Assembly (NCBI GenBank): GCA_021234155.1
Contig: JAJEKV010000070.1
Span: 6,085,311-6,149,310 of the forward strand
DNA: 64,000 nucleotides
DNA from: Isoetes taiwanensis
Taxonomy: Eukaryota > Streptophyta > Lycopodiopsida > Isoetales > Isoetaceae
Reading direction: 5' to 3'
This document shows positions 31,281 through 44,373 of the stretch, piece after piece. Under the pieces are notes generated by a model. That model had not been told where the DNA came from, ran no database searches, and saw only the letters and a list, made by a program, of their open reading frames with translations. A program made the translations under genes and the position numbers. Every line of letters begins with the position of its first letter. The first letter of the stretch is position 1.

Positions 31281-34222
31281 TCTTATATTATAATGTTTTG
31301 GTGTAAGTAGTGAACCGCGCCCTAGATCCTAGGGCCACAAATGACGTGATTACATCGAAGGGTCCAGATTTAGTTTATTTTTGGCTCGACTCTCTTTTGC
31401 CCATTAGGGAAATTTAGTTTATTTTTGGCTCGACTCTCTTTTGCCCATTAGGGATATTTCTTCCAACTTACCTTCTAGGGTTTCTTTAGGCAGAGCAGCG
31501 GACTTTGAGGTACTCACTGAGATGGATGCGGCCAAAACAGTGTAGTGGTGTTCAAAGCAGTTGAAACAGAGGGGCACGGTGTAGAAGTATTTGTTGCAAT
31601 GCTTTTCATTCAAAGCAGTTGAAGCAAAGGGGCACGAAGGGGTCTAGATCAGAAAAATTTGTGGAGAGATCGGTGCCATAGCAGCATGCAATCATGCCGT
31701 GAACTGCATCTCCGAGGTTGGGGATCGGATTTCTTGCTGGAATCTGTAAGTACATGCCATCATACTTTGATCTGGTTCTTGCTTTTAGGGTAAAACCGAT
31801 ATGAATGCATAGCCCTGTTTTAGCAAATGCTCAGCTTGCACTTCGCCAGATTTAGATGGCGAAACCCCCTGATTTATACTCCAAATGGGTTTCCCATTTT
31901 ATTTTCTTGCATTCGGGCTTCCTCCCTGCTCTTGCATCCGGCTTTCTTGCATCCGGCTCTGCTTGGCGACCTCCAGGAAATGACGAAGGAGAGTAAGCAT
32001 GGTAAATCTGGCACTAGAGCCCAGCTCTTGGCTCTCATTAGAAGTGCGGGCATTGATCTTGCCTCTATCTGCAAGAAAGAGAATGAAGTATTAGCCCAGC
32101 CATTAAAAGATTTTCGATCCTTACCTGAGAATCCAGCATTGTTAAAGGCGGCGTTGTAGATTGTTGGGGTTATAATGTGGCGTTACAGTTTCTTATTAAG
32201 GTTTTAAACTGGAGTTGTGCCCATTAGCAGAGTTTCTGGAGTTGTCACCAATTTAGGAGCTGGAAGCACGATTCAACATCAAGTCTTCAAGGTTTTATTT
32301 ATTTGCTCTGAAGGGATTGCATGCAGTATTTTTCCCTTCCTCCTTCTTGGTTCTTTAGGTGTTCTATAGACAGGACAGTGGATATTGATACAGAAAAAGG
32401 AAAGGGGTCCGAAGACTATGGCATCTGCATCTAGAGGCTTCTGCTTGCTCAAGGCTTCAGTTGGTACATTCAGAGCCTTACTGTGTACATTCACAGTACT
32501 TACAATTGGATGTGGAATTCAGCTGTTGCAGCAGCTTGAAGATGAGAAACTTTCTGCAAGAGAGTCTACTTCATGAGTGGAAGATAATGAATCTGCCATT
32601 AAGGAAGCAGAATGGTAATTGGCCATAGTAACTAAAAATAATTCCTATCAAAGGAGTTAAATTAATATCAGATATAGAAAGATGGAAGCTTTGATGCAGT
32701 AACATGGCCATCAATACTCAGGTACACTTTCATTCTATACTTGATTGTTGTTCAACATTTAGCAAATTGTATCTATTTGTAGGAAAGATGGGCAATGACT
32801 GAACATTTATAGCTAAGCAACAACTATATGGTAACTACATTCTCAACCTATTAGTCAGCTACTTTTTCAATTATGTTGGGTTGTAACTGATTATCTTAAT
32901 GTACATGTATGCAGGGCCCTTTTAGTTTTAATGAGCCCATTCATATTGTACGCTGGAAGCCATTCCTCTGTTCAGCTTGGCCAGGCTTTTCAATATATAT
33001 AAAAGGCAGATTCTCCTTGGTAAACCCTTTTCTCCTGAAGTTTTCTTATTCATTGAAAAGCCATAGAGAACTCAAATCACATCTTGCAGAGCTGAATGAA
33101 GGAGAATGTTTCGAAAACGAGAAAGAACAAGTTGGATTTAGGCAGGTCAATCTGCAAGTTCCAGAACGTGTGTGAGTCTTCAAGGATGCGGCAACCTTAA
33201 TAATAATAAGAGGTGAGCATTTTTTACAATTCAAATCTCATGCATTTTCTTCTCATTTTTCTTTTCAAAACTTATGCAGAACAATGTGACTATTTTGCAT
33301 ATTTGAAGGATGGAATAAGATTTTCTGCAACACTGGAAACAGCATACCCATTATTAAAGAGATGTGTCGAATTTCTACATGAATGGCTGGTTGCATACCC
33401 ATTATTAAAGAGATGTGTCGAATTTCTACATGAGTGGCTGGTTGCATTACCTGATTTGTCAACCAATATTCAAAAGGTCTTTGTAACCAATCCATTAGTT
33501 TCCCTAGAAAATGTGTTTCGCAACCAAAATGAGAAGCAGGCATCTGTGAGTTATGCAACTGCAGTGGACATGGAAATCATTCAAGAAGTTTTTCAGGCAA
33601 CTATGTCTGCAACTGAAGTATTTTCTTCTTCTTTTTGTCACTCAAATTCTATAACTATGCCATTTTCTCATTAGAGTTCATCTTCTATAAAAACAGATTT
33701 TCTCATTAGAGTTCATCTTCTATAAATACAGAGTTTACAAGCAGCCATAAACTGCCAGGCACAATACTAAAGTAATCATTGTTGTGAAGTTTTTTGTCAT
33801 TGTTTTTGCATGGAATTCCCTTCCCACCTTGATAAGAGTATGGATTACTATCTGGTTCCAACCACAATTTCTATTATAATTCCTACTAAATCTAACCATG
33901 TTAATCATTAGGATATGGAGATCATAATACCTTTTAATATAACAACGAATCTCTCGATGTAGAGTAAAGTAGGTTGTGCACTATCGCAATACATGATATA
34001 GTCATTTTCTCTTGCAACAAAAGTCATACTTTTGAAATGATAATGTCTACAACCATTAATTATTATCCCACACTACATTTTCACTATGTTTGTGGGTCAT
34101 TCCGGGGCCCAAATATAGCTCAGGAACACTGGGCTTGGTTACAAAAGCTACAAAAGTTGGATTATTGACGCTTTTCTTATTTCTCCCAACTTATGCCCAG
34201 CAACGCTGGGCACAATTACTAG
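31281..34222 (+). mobile_element. Helitron inserted in kinase copy B
   Basis: It starts TCTTATATTATAATG after host A (31280) and ends with hairpin TGCCCAGCAACGCTGGGCA (34194-34212), 6 nt, then CTAG (34219-34222), followed by host T. The intact paralogue (49743/49744) reads straight through at the same A|T dinucleotide, with no target duplication, so both ends are exact. The 2942-bp element lacks Rep/helicase and carries unrecognised exon-like fragments. Examples are a frame at 31980-32159 (QLLALIRSAGIDLASICKK) and 33280-33600 (CDYFAYLKDGIRFSATLETA). Internal tandem duplications of about 41 bp (31369-31453) and 51 bp (33343-33444) are present. Confidence 0.93.
32900..33674 (+). pseudogene. Gene fragment inside Helitron, not recognised
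   Basis: Two coding-like segments, about 33040-33175 (LKSHLAELNEGECFENEKEQ) and 33265-33600 (YFAYLKDGIRFSATLETA, then a tandemly duplicated PLLKRCVEFLHEWLVA unit, then LSTNIQKVFVTNPL), are separated by a short AT-rich intron-like spacer ending 'acttatgcag'. The duplication keeps the frame. No family assigned. Helitrons commonly pick up host exons, so this is best read as captured gene DNA. Confidence 0.45.
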
Positions 34223-35758
34223 TTATATTATTAAAGATTGGAAAGAGGAAAGATTAAAGAATCCGAAACGCAGAGTGTAGATGTAAATCGTCGGTAAATC
34301 CTGCTTAGATGTAGAACTCAGAGTCAGAAGCCAGCCAACAAATGCAGAGCATCCAAGGAAGATTATGATGAAGGGTAGTGCAATCAATATAATCAGGGGC
34401 CTCCTTCTAAGAGGAGAATTTATAACAAGAAAGTAGAGGAGAATTTATAACAAGAAAGTGGAGGATTCCCCTAACCGATACTTGCAGAATGATCATATCT
34501 ATAGAGATGATGGCAAATAACTTTGCATAAAAGTGAGATTGAAAAAGGCGAATAATTGCTAATAAAGACGAGAATAATATGGCAGCAACAGAGGCAAGCA
34601 AAAGCATGTGAAGCAAAATGTAGTGGTGAGAATTTGTATAAATGGAGAACCTTACTTCTGAGTAAATCATGATGAGGAGAGAGGCAATCAGTATACAAAT
34701 TAAACTATTGTCTGTGAAGCTCAGGACATGAGCGGAAGGATACGGACATGTGGTAAAATAGTAACCTTCAAAACATTGGGAGTCTGTTATCCAGCTGCCA
34801 TTGACAAGAGAATAAACGTTGAAGGAGCCGTCCTCCTGGAGGCTTATGAACGTGAAATCGCTACAGAAATAAGATGGTTGTTGATAAACTTGTAAGAAAT
34901 ATGATGTCTGCATACCGCTGGAGTTGAAAGTGGTTAAGCCCAATGAGTCGTGTTGACATCTTAGCCCAGCAGTCAAACCCCCCCCGTGTCATTCGTGAAC
35001 GTTTTATTGCCTTGCTTCACACTTAACTTACCATTCTCGATCACAACACTAGAATCTCCCTTGGAAAGCTTGGTAAAGTTCTGACCCAAAAATACAACAT
35101 CTGATGAAGGATGATCTATGCTTTGCCATACTGCAGTCTCGTTCCCGTCATACAACACCAAATTACCTTTCCATTCCATCTCCAACCTTTCTATACCCGG
35201 TCCAGTAGACCAAACCTTTTGATTTGAATCATTCCGCAGTACGAGGGTTCCAGTTGAATCGAGAACAAATGTTGAACCCCAGCCTACAGTAGCACCAGAA
35301 TCCCATAACATCACCGGAACTCCTGCAATTTCCACAAATACTCCAAATTTCTCCTCCGATGGGTAGAAAGCCAAGCAGGATGACCCATTTTGAATGATCT
35401 CAAAACTGCTATCCAAAACAGGGTAATAAACAGGGTAAATAACAGAATAACTAAAATGTCTCTTACTCCATGCCAATTTATCTTCACTGAGAGTGTAATT
35501 GAAAGTTAGAAAATGGGCCTTTGTTAAATAGCAGAGAAACACCCAGATCAAGTATTTCCGCTTCATGTCTTGAATACACAACATGAGCCTTCTCATCTAT
35601 ATGGAAGCTCTTATCTCTGGGTCACCCGCTTTGTGGATCAAGATTGGATGGTGATTATTGAACCTAGTTTCGTAAGCATCAAGTCAAGTGGATGAGCCTT
35701 CTCTTCTCTCATTTTCTTGAATCCATTTTCTTGAATCATTCTTTTGCATTAACCTTCT

Positions 35759-36576
35759 TTAACCACTGGTCCTTGCAGGTTAACACGATCCAGCCGCTCC
35801 CCACCGTCCGATTTAAACTAGGTTATAATCCATAATTTTTGGAATATTCGAATAATCTCTAGAATATTCTCATCTGACAGAATATTCGAGTAATTACTGT
35901 GATAATCTTTCGAATATGCCCAAATATGCTTTTTCTTGTTGCAATGGCTCTGTTCCCGACATCTCTGTTCCGACATCAGGCATCAGGCATCTCTGCGATG
36001 GTTTTTGTTCTGGCATCAAGCATCAGAGACGCATTAAAGGTTTCTTTCTGGCATCCGACATCAGACGCATCAGAGGTTTCTTTCTGGCATCAGAGGTTTT
36101 TTTTGTATTAGAGCTTAAATCTGACAAGATCTAAGCTGTCGCATCTAACCAATCTAAGCTTTTGCAACATAGCCTCAGATTTGAGCATATTTGAGGAATA
36201 GATTTGGGCTTGCTTCTTTACCTGTTGGAGCGATTTGGCGCAAAAGCCCCATCGTTTCTGGAGCTTTTGAATTTATTCAAATGGAACATACAACTTGCAT
36301 GAGTGCTGTTTCTACCATTCCTTTTTTGTTCCTGCAATGCCTATTTCCTATTAAAAAAACTTGCTCAGGGCCTGTGGTTACCTCACTTAAAGAGAGCTTA
36401 CAGGGCCTGTGGTTACCTTGCTTAAAGAGAGCTTACCAATCCGACAACATCTAAGCTTTTTGCAAGGATTTGAAGCTTTTGCTCTTGTAGCGTTGTTGTT
36501 CTGGCACCCAATCTAGTAGTCTGATTCTTTACCAGGTTTTGCCAGCTTGATTCAACCTGCTCGGACCAGTGGTTAA
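35759..36576. mobile_element. Short DNA transposon with 14-bp terminal inverted repeats
   Basis: TTAACCACTGGTCC at 35759-35772 is inverted at 36563-36576. The block interrupts sequence that is continuous in copies A and C ('ttaaccttctgtcattttcttg'), so it is an insertion in copy B's flank. It has no transposase. It contains repeats of 'gcatcagaggtttctttctggcat' (near 36010-36100) and 'gggcctgtggttacc' (36371 and 36404). Confidence 0.7.
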
Positions 36577-36584
36577 GGGAGGCC

Positions 36585-36675
36585 AACCCTCCCCTCTCGG
36601 GGATCATGGCAAAATAACCCTCTCGGCCTGCCGGCCTCGAGGGTTATTTGCCATAATCCCCTCAAGGGGAGGGTT
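36585..36675. repeat. 91-bp near-perfect palindrome (MITE-like)
   Basis: AACCCTCCCCT...GGGGATCATGGCAAAATAACCCTC is mirrored by GAGGGTTATTTGCCATAATCCCC...AGGGGAGGGTT around 'tcggcctgccggcctc'. It lies directly beside the 14-bp-TIR element and completes the insertion relative to copies A and C. It would fold into a long hairpin. Confidence 0.85.
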
Positions 36676-38142
36676 ATCCTCCTCATCATTTTCTTGAATC
36701 ATTCTTTTGCAGAATCGCCTAAGGAAACCTGCAAAATCTGGTCAAGCTTACCTTGACGTAGTGCAATGGAAAGGGGTCAGGCATTCTTGCCAGGGGCAGG
36801 CAACCATGCGACCGAATTCTGCAGATCAGGAGGCTGGCAAAAATGCCTTCCCCTTTCTATTCCACAAAATCCACATAACAACATGCGTCCGGGAAGGCAA
36901 TTTTTAGCACGCCAACCCAATCAAACCTACAACCTTCCTTGTAATTCTAGGCTATCCACGTAGCATGTCCGCCTAAAAAAAACTGATGTGGCAATAGTTT
37001 CTCCGTTAGTTTTTGTTCTTTTTTTTTTTAATATCTACTGCCACAGAAATTAGAAAATGCGTAAAAAAAAATGCAGGAGATGCAAAAGGTCACGAATAAC
37101 TGCTCGTTATTTTATTTGCCACTACAAGAGGATGGAGGGTATAGTGTCAACCCTTGTAAAGCCGTAGGCCTAGTGACAATTTTGTGTCGACTGCTACTAT
37201 CTTGACACAAAGTGCTTGTGTTGTGTCAAATTTATGTCTAGTGCATAGTGTCAAATATCCCGTCCAATGCAATGACATCCTTTTGTCAACTTTTTTTATC
37301 GCAATTTAAGTGGGTTATTGCAACAACTTTTGAACAATATTATAACTAAGATGTAACAACCTTTTCTTAAGACTTGTAACAAAATGGTATCCAATTCTTT
37401 ATCTAATATTTCAACTGAATTGTGAGGAGCATTTGTCTAATTTAAGTGGGTTGTTGCAACAATTTTTAAACAACGGTATAACTAAGTAGCTACAACATTT
37501 TCTTAAGATTTATAACAGAATGCCATCCAACTTTGTGTCTAGTATTTCAACAAAATTATACTGTGTATTCATACATAAGATATATTACTACACCAAGAGA
37601 TATTATTTGATACAATTGAAGAATGATTTGGATATCTAAGAACTAGCTGGATGAAGGGGAATAGTAAATGGTGAAGGGTACTTGACAATGTGAACAAAGG
37701 AGAAAACCTATTAGGAAGGCAAGGCTCATCAAATCCGAAATACTTGTAATGTACATAACATATATATCGAAACTCTAGGAACTACTCTTTATATGACAAA
37801 TAAATGAATTCATTGAATTGCAAAAAGGTGCAAACAAATGCCACTCCAATCTAGATAGCTCTTGTATGTTGTATCTCAATGGACGAATGCTTCCCTTTGA
37901 AGGATGAACTCCGAGGACGAGTGGAAAGAATAGAATAGAATAGGTAGAGGGGCCTCTAGGTTCTCAAGATCTACAAGGAATTTAGTGGCAGTTCCATAAT
38001 TTAGAGACGACAAATTTAGAAGGACCACACTCAATATCAATATGTAGCACAATAACAGGGGATTTGATGTGGATGTAGAATCGATAATTCCTGAAACCAC
38101 AGACTATATTCCTAAAACAAATATGTAGCATAATAACAGGGG

Positions 38143-40762
38143 TTTTTTTTGTGTTTTTGTACGCTTTTCACAAAGGTTTTCCTAAGATTTTATGGCGTAT
38201 TCGAATAGATGTACTAATGCGTACATCTAGAGTGCACTATTTCTTAGTCGTTGATTTAGCGGTTTTTTTTCAATGGTCCAACATCCAAGGGCTCACAACA
38301 AAAGCCTTCTTTTTATTTTAGGGGCTGAACATGCAAGCATCGAAAAAACCATTTTAGGGTTTTATTCCGTCTTCGATTCTATTTTCTTTTTGCAGGGATT
38401 GGCAGGTGAAGGCAAAGGATGAACTCCTTAATTGGACGAGAGGTTGGGTCTGGTGGGACTGTTAAGGTGAAAGCCTGGTTGCCAGCAATGGCTTTGCAAA
38501 TTTTTGCAATGGTGCAAAGATAGGGTTTGATGCCGGGCTCGACCAGTCTAGATCATTTGCTCCAGGGCTATGAGCATGATGCAGGGAATGCAGGGACCGC
38601 ACCACACAGTCGGTACCTTGGCTCACCTTGCCCAGTGGAAGATTGAAAGCTCAAGTCTACCGTTTTCAGAATGGGCTCCTGGAATTGGCGCTTGCAGATC
38701 AAAAAGTGTGGGCCTCTGCATGTTTGGTTGTTTACAGAGCAAGAGCAGTCATGAACATGCTGATTATATTTCAAATCTACCTTATCCATTGTCCCATGGC
38801 AGGATAGGCAATGCAAGAACCCTAACGTGGACCTCGGCTCCGGTTTTTTGCATTTGGGTCTCGTTCTGTTGGTTTTTTTTTTGCCTCCATATCTCGTTCG
38901 TTTTGATGTTCCCACAATTCAAGCCAGAAAGGGACACGGATTTGGGCCTATTCTTCGCTCCAGGAACAGGGATTGGCGGCTTCTGCCGGATCGATGCATT
39001 TTATAATCCGGCTAATGGTTTGATGCGGTTTTGGAGTACCAACAAATGTTCAACATCTCTTTTTTTGCCATATTTTATGGCCCTCAATGTTATGTCGATC
39101 TCGAACAATCGACTCCATAGCCATTTGTCCATTTGTTTGTATCTGTTAAAAGTTCGCATGCTCAAACTCGCACCGCCAAGCTTGGAAATTTTAATTCAAA
39201 GTTGAATCTAGCTTGCACCTTCCGATGCTTCTTGAAGGCTCTGATGAAGAATGCTGTCTTCTATGCGTATTTCTGAGGTCACTATTGTTCTCAAATACTG
39301 CTCTAATCTTATGCAACATCAGCTCTGATCCCTGTGGCATCTGGTGGCAAGGGTATGTAAATAACTGTCAATAATTTGTTTTAGTATTACTTGGACAATT
39401 GAATTTAGCAATAGCTGGACTTAGCCCCTATATAATTGTGCAGGTTTTTGGATAACATGCAAGGATGTCATTTGCAAGGCAAAAAACAGTGCAACGCTCT
39501 CACGTGGAATCTATTCAGTGTTCATCCTACACAAGTCTGTATGCCTACCAACATTAACTGAAGACGACAAAAAGGTTGGAAGATGTTACATGCATCATAT
39601 AAAGACTTGAATTGCTGCACTTTAACTTGCTTACAATAAAATGCACGTTGTTTTAAAGTTGTTTTAAAGCTGTACTTTATCTATCTTTGTGTTCTTTCTC
39701 TTAGTTGGAAAACATTAAGTGCTTCTAAATTTAGTTAATCATATATACATTCCATGCAGATAATTTTGACATGGGTTTGCGGAATAATGTTTATTTTGTT
39801 TCATTATCATATGCAAGAAACACAAAAGATATCAAAATGGTATATTTACAATGAACTTTGCTTCTTGTCTATGAGTTGTATTATGTGGGCTATTGGTGAA
39901 AGATCTACACATGATTTCTGTAGGCAAGAGCATTGCTCTTGGGGCTGTTTAGATCTACCGAATATGATAAGTCATTCTTTGCTCTTAATGCATGCAATGG
40001 GAAAACACTGTGCATTGCTCTTGGGGCTGTTTAGATCCACCCTATGATAAGCCATTTCCTCCTATTCGTTGAACGCTTTGTATGGAACTAGATGTTTTCC
40101 CTAAGGGCCCGAATTTTTTTTTTTAATATAGCAACCAACAACTACCATTAATATTAACTTAAACCATTACACAAGTATTTCTAATGTTATTACATGCATA
40201 AGTGTTTATAAAAATAGTACGTGAAGTTATGCCATCCTTAGTGCCCAAACGCCTTTATTATGGCCCGAAGGGCCCAAATTTTTTTTATTAATATAAACAT
40301 ATAGCACATTAACAACCAACACATCACTACAATCAACATTATTTAACATAAACCATTGCATCCAACACATTTAAATTAACATCCCCCTTAAACCCCCTTT
40401 GGTTTGGGTGCATATTCACACGGGGGGTTACTCCGGGCATCGAGAGCTGTCAGATAGGCATATTTGCGATCATAGCGATCCTCGTTTGTGGGGTATGCTT
40501 GTACAAATTTTTGTATACTGTATATTGAGATTTGCAAAATACTATAAGGTTTGAGGAAATGTACTTAATGGTGTTAATTTTGTACATGTATTGTAAGTTT
40601 TTAGGGGCTCTCGCTGCCCTACGTAACCCCCCGTGTGAATATGCACCCAAACCAAAGGGGGTTTAAGGGGGATGTTAATTTAAATGTGTTGGATGCAATG
40701 GTTTATGTTAAATAATGTTGATTGTAGTGATGTGTTGGTTGTTAATGTGCTATATGTTTATA
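38143..40762 (-). repeat. Inverted copy of the 22353-24997 block
   Basis: Reverse complement of the 22.35-25.0 kb block, ending in the fuller copy of the foldback element (about 40293-40762). Its nesting inside the CACTA element suggests either a second insertion of the same transposon or capture. Confidence 0.85.
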
Positions 40763-40971
40763 TAAAAAAAAAAACATAGATCCAAGATAAAAAAAATAAT
40801 CATGTTAGATAGACAATTCTTCTGCAAGATTTCATGGAAAAATACAAATTATGCTTAAAAAAGCTAAATGGTGCATATTATTACAACGAAATCGACAAGC
40901 ATTATTCAAATCATAGATGCAAAAATAAGATGTGATTTCATGCAACCAAATCCAATGCATGCCTGAGTAAT

Positions 40972-41491
40972 TTAGTTGCTAGTTATAATATGTTCTAGCC
41001 TGGCTGTTCCAGTAGCCAAATGAACTGGCGACAATAAAATTTTCCCCATTTCCAGAACCCTCCGAGATATTCTGGCTAGCCTCAAGGTAGAACCACCATT
41101 TGTAACACCGACTAGGTTTCTTTCCAGACCACAGGCAAATAGCAGGTGATAAAATCTGGCCAAAATGCCTGGAAAAGCTTACCTTGTGGGAATGCTCACC
41201 AAGCAAAACTTTGAAAAAAAAGAAACAGAGATTAAATGGTAGATTAGCAGCTTCAGAGTGATCCGATGCCTCTGCACATAGACGATCCTAATTACCAAGG
41301 GCTAGACGAAAGATGCTCGAAAGGGAAAATTGCTCCATAGCTCCACCACCTGATGCTGCAGCACAGGAATTTATGAGAATATACACTACAAGGGCCGCCG
41401 CCATTGCCCATCTGAGGCGCCGTGCCTCCCCTATTTTCTTGCCGCTGCCATCGCACCGGCTCTTCAAGATCCGCCCTGAAGAAGGATGCAT
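40972..41491 (-). pseudogene. Possible captured secreted-protein gene fragment in CACTA element
   Basis: Minus strand: MAAALVVYILINSCAAASGG (about 41400-41340) looks like a signal peptide and is followed by a plausible splice donor (CTTG|GTAATT near 41295). An acceptor-like 'tttttttcaaag' near 41215 leads to a segment with CLWSGKKPSRCYKWWFYLEA. The exon structure is inferred and no family is recognised. Confidence 0.3.
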
Positions 41492-42779
41492 AAAGATAAT
41501 TTTCTTGGCTTTTTCTAATTTTCCTGGCAGTTAGATGCAAAAGTTAGAATATTTATGGTTGAGATGGAATTAATCTGACATGGCAGCACACGTGGCATGA
41601 CTAGAATTGCAGCAAAGTGTGCATCTAGGTTAGGCAACCCTGCTAAAAATAAGGTGGATGGTGAAATATAGCATATGGAATGGGATATAGTAAAAAAAAA
41701 AATGTGGCAACAAAAGGGCAAAAAAGAAGGATGGAAGAAGGCTGATAATGGCAGCTGTTATTAGCCAGAAGAGGGCAGAGAAAAAATCAATGGCAGGGTA
41801 TGGCGGCAAACAGATAGCTTCTTGATCGGTTCTTGCAGATTGGCGTGGCGGATCTGTGAAGCATGAAACAGGGAAAGGGCTTGGCAAATGTAATGGTAGA
41901 GGGTGGAAGCATAGCGGCAGAGATGGCGACAAAATAGGCTTCTCTTTCATTTTTGTTCTGCTTTTGTCACAGATGGCTGGCGAAAATATGAATCTCAGAG
42001 CAGAGGATTAAGAGCAAGCTATGGCATGCAAAGGCAGAAGACATGGCAGTTTGGCGATAGCAGAAAAGCTTTGCTATGGCAAATTACTCAGCGGTCTGTG
42101 GTCACGAAAAGATGTGCCACTGCCTTCAAATACTTCAGAAAATACAAGCTGGGACATTTTTGGTCACGAAAGGATCCTTTTCTTCCTTGATCTTTTTGCT
42201 GGCTCTGTCAAATCTTCTTTGATAATCTGAAGAATGCATGTGCAAAGATCATTAGATGTACCGATTAATTTGGCTCTTGATCGCACCATGGCTTAAACAG
42301 TGCACATGGCTTGTTTTATAGAAAGCATTCAGATTTGTGCAGATTTTTTAAGCTCTGACTTTTCATTCCACTCCTGTACGATTTAGAGTGAACCATAATC
42401 CTTATTCCACATAGAATTTATATATAGTGTATGAATAAAACGATGCAAAAGAATATCATTGGCCATAATCTGCGGTGAAAATGCTTGGCAAGCATACTTG
42501 TGGGCTTGCTGCATGATTGTCTCCATCTATATCTAAATGCTCCCTACTGTTGGCATCAATATAATATGCAAGACATAACAAGCTTTTAAAATCCAGGTTT
42601 ATTTCTATCGTGTACTATTATGGCCGAGTATTCTGCACCGTTTTGCCATATAGATGCAAGCAGATGGAGAACCTCCAGTAAAATCTAGAGACAGTTGCAA
42701 AGAAATAAGCTAGTAAAGCAAAATTCTTATAAACTCATAAACTTATGATCTAATAATATGCAGGGCAGTACCTATCATA

Positions 42780-43300
42780 TCTCCCTCAATATGATGTAAT
42801 AATATGCAGGGCAGACATGATTACTGCAGTTGATATCGTAGCTTTAAATGCTTCAATTTTTGCTGCAGCCAATGAGCTTAAAGCCTTGGACTATGTTAAT
42901 GGACAACCCTAGGTATCATCTTTGAGATGAAATCGAAGAAGGAGAAAGAAGTTATGAATACAGTATGCATATTTCATGTGATATCTGTGGTTTCTTTCAA
43001 TGCAAATTAACCTTATATTTTGTATATTCTACATGCAGAACATTTGCTATATTGATAATGAGTTTGATAAAGAACGGGTATGAAGTTTTATTGTTTCATA
43101 TGTTTTAAAGCATTTTGCATTGCATTGAATTCCTTCAATCAGAGCTAATTTCTACATCGAACTATTCAGGAGGAGGACAATCATGAAGGCAAAAGAAACG
43201 AACTTGAACAAAAGATGACTTTGAAAGTCAAGAGGACTGAACTTTTGTACTTGAAGTTAGAAGTCGTTGGCACATTTGAAATGTATTATGAGAAGCATGA
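42780..43300 (+). pseudogene. Exon-like remnants near the right end of the CACTA element
   Basis: Short lysine/glutamate-rich coding-like segments (around 42905-42960, 43040-43080 and 43170-43260) are separated by introns with GT starts and 'catgcag' / 'actattcag' ends. They may be the tail of a CACTA transposase gene or captured DNA. Not resolved. Confidence 0.3.
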
Positions 43301-44113
43301 AGTGAATGCTCAATTTCTTTGTTGTATTCCAATTCTTATTAGATAATATTTTGTCTTCAATTATCAAAGTTATTACTTTTTCCATTTTTGAAATTTTATT
43401 GTTGTAAGGTGCAATTAGTTTGTATTGGTATTTTCTTGACAATGTGTTGGTGCTAGATTGTCATTATCTTGAGAATGATGCTTGTTAATTCTTCACAAAG
43501 TTTTGTTGCTAAGTTGATACTAGTACACAACTGGTGCTGTTGTAAGTGTTCTATTACCTTGGTGTAATTTTGACACAATATATAATTCAAAGTTTGTCAC
43601 TATATATTTGTAGTTTTGGCAGAAATCATACTTAAACTTGATGTAAGCTTGTCATGGAATTCAACAAAATGCTTATTGATATTCTTGACACTAAACTGCT
43701 ATTATCTGTGATGCTAATTTGTCACAGTACAAGTTGCAAGCTTGTTGGAAACTCTATTAGTGTAACTTTTTTTGTCACAATCTTGACTGAATGGTGGTCA
43801 TCCCAGTGACCAATGATGACGTCTAGTATAGTGTCGGAATTTTGACCATTTTAGAAATATTGAAGGTCCACTTAGTGTCAAAATTTTTGCCAATATACTA
43901 GACACTAGAGGCCCCATTTTCTTGTAGTGTGCCTCCACGACACATGTCCTCCTCCAAGTTCATCAGCCGCTCACGGTCCTCCCTTATCAGTGGTGGCTAT
44001 ATTCTTTCTTTCAGTCTCTTCTTCTGCACCTTGGTAGTTTTTCCTCCAGCGCCTTGCTAGTTTGGATCTTCCTTTTTTTGTGGCCTTGTTTCTCCTTCAC
44101 AACATTCTCTTTC

Positions 44114-44144
<31 letters not shown>

Positions 44145-44373
44145 TAAGTATGTATATATATTAAAAGTTGAAAAGATATGTACAGCAGATACCCTTCAAG
44201 GGTAAGCAGAATAATAAGGATGTTCAGGGGGTCAAAACACATGTACTATAGAGAGCATCTCCTCATCTTCTCCACCTGTAGGGTACTATAAGGGAAAACA
44301 CATTTCTTCTCCCAGGGGTGGGTACTACAGGGAGAGGCACCTCCATTCCATTGTTAGATCCCCTTAGCAATTC

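Larger units (their letters stand above)
28132..35596 (-). pseudogene. Lectin-7TM receptor kinase, copy B, split by two insertions
   Basis: Pieces collinear with the intact copy C lie at 34223-35596 (lectin domain and first membrane spans), 31150-31280, 28393-28430 (inverted) and 28132-28164. Between them sit a Helitron (31281-34222) and an LTR element (28439-31149). Homology ends at 28132, matching about residue 525 of copy C, so the kinase domain is gone. A length change in a C-run at 34979-34987 shifts the frame between the ORFs 34973-35596 and 34407-34976, and a short tandem duplication (about 34425-34455) adds damage. The gene is dead but valuable as a record of insertions. Confidence 0.9.
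37120..43929. mobile_element. CACTA (En/Spm-type) transposon, 6.8 kb
   Basis: Ends CACTACAAGAGG...TTTTCTTGTAGTG with a 3-bp duplication TGC (37117-37119 and 43930-43932). The paralogous locus at 1376-1378 has the uninterrupted site, proving the boundaries. Subterminal regions are dense in GTCAA/TTGACAC/GTCAC motifs, as expected of transposase-binding sites. No complete transposase was found, so it is likely non-autonomous. It carries the inverted 2.6-kb block and gene-like pieces near 40980-41490 and 42850-43330. Confidence 0.95.
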
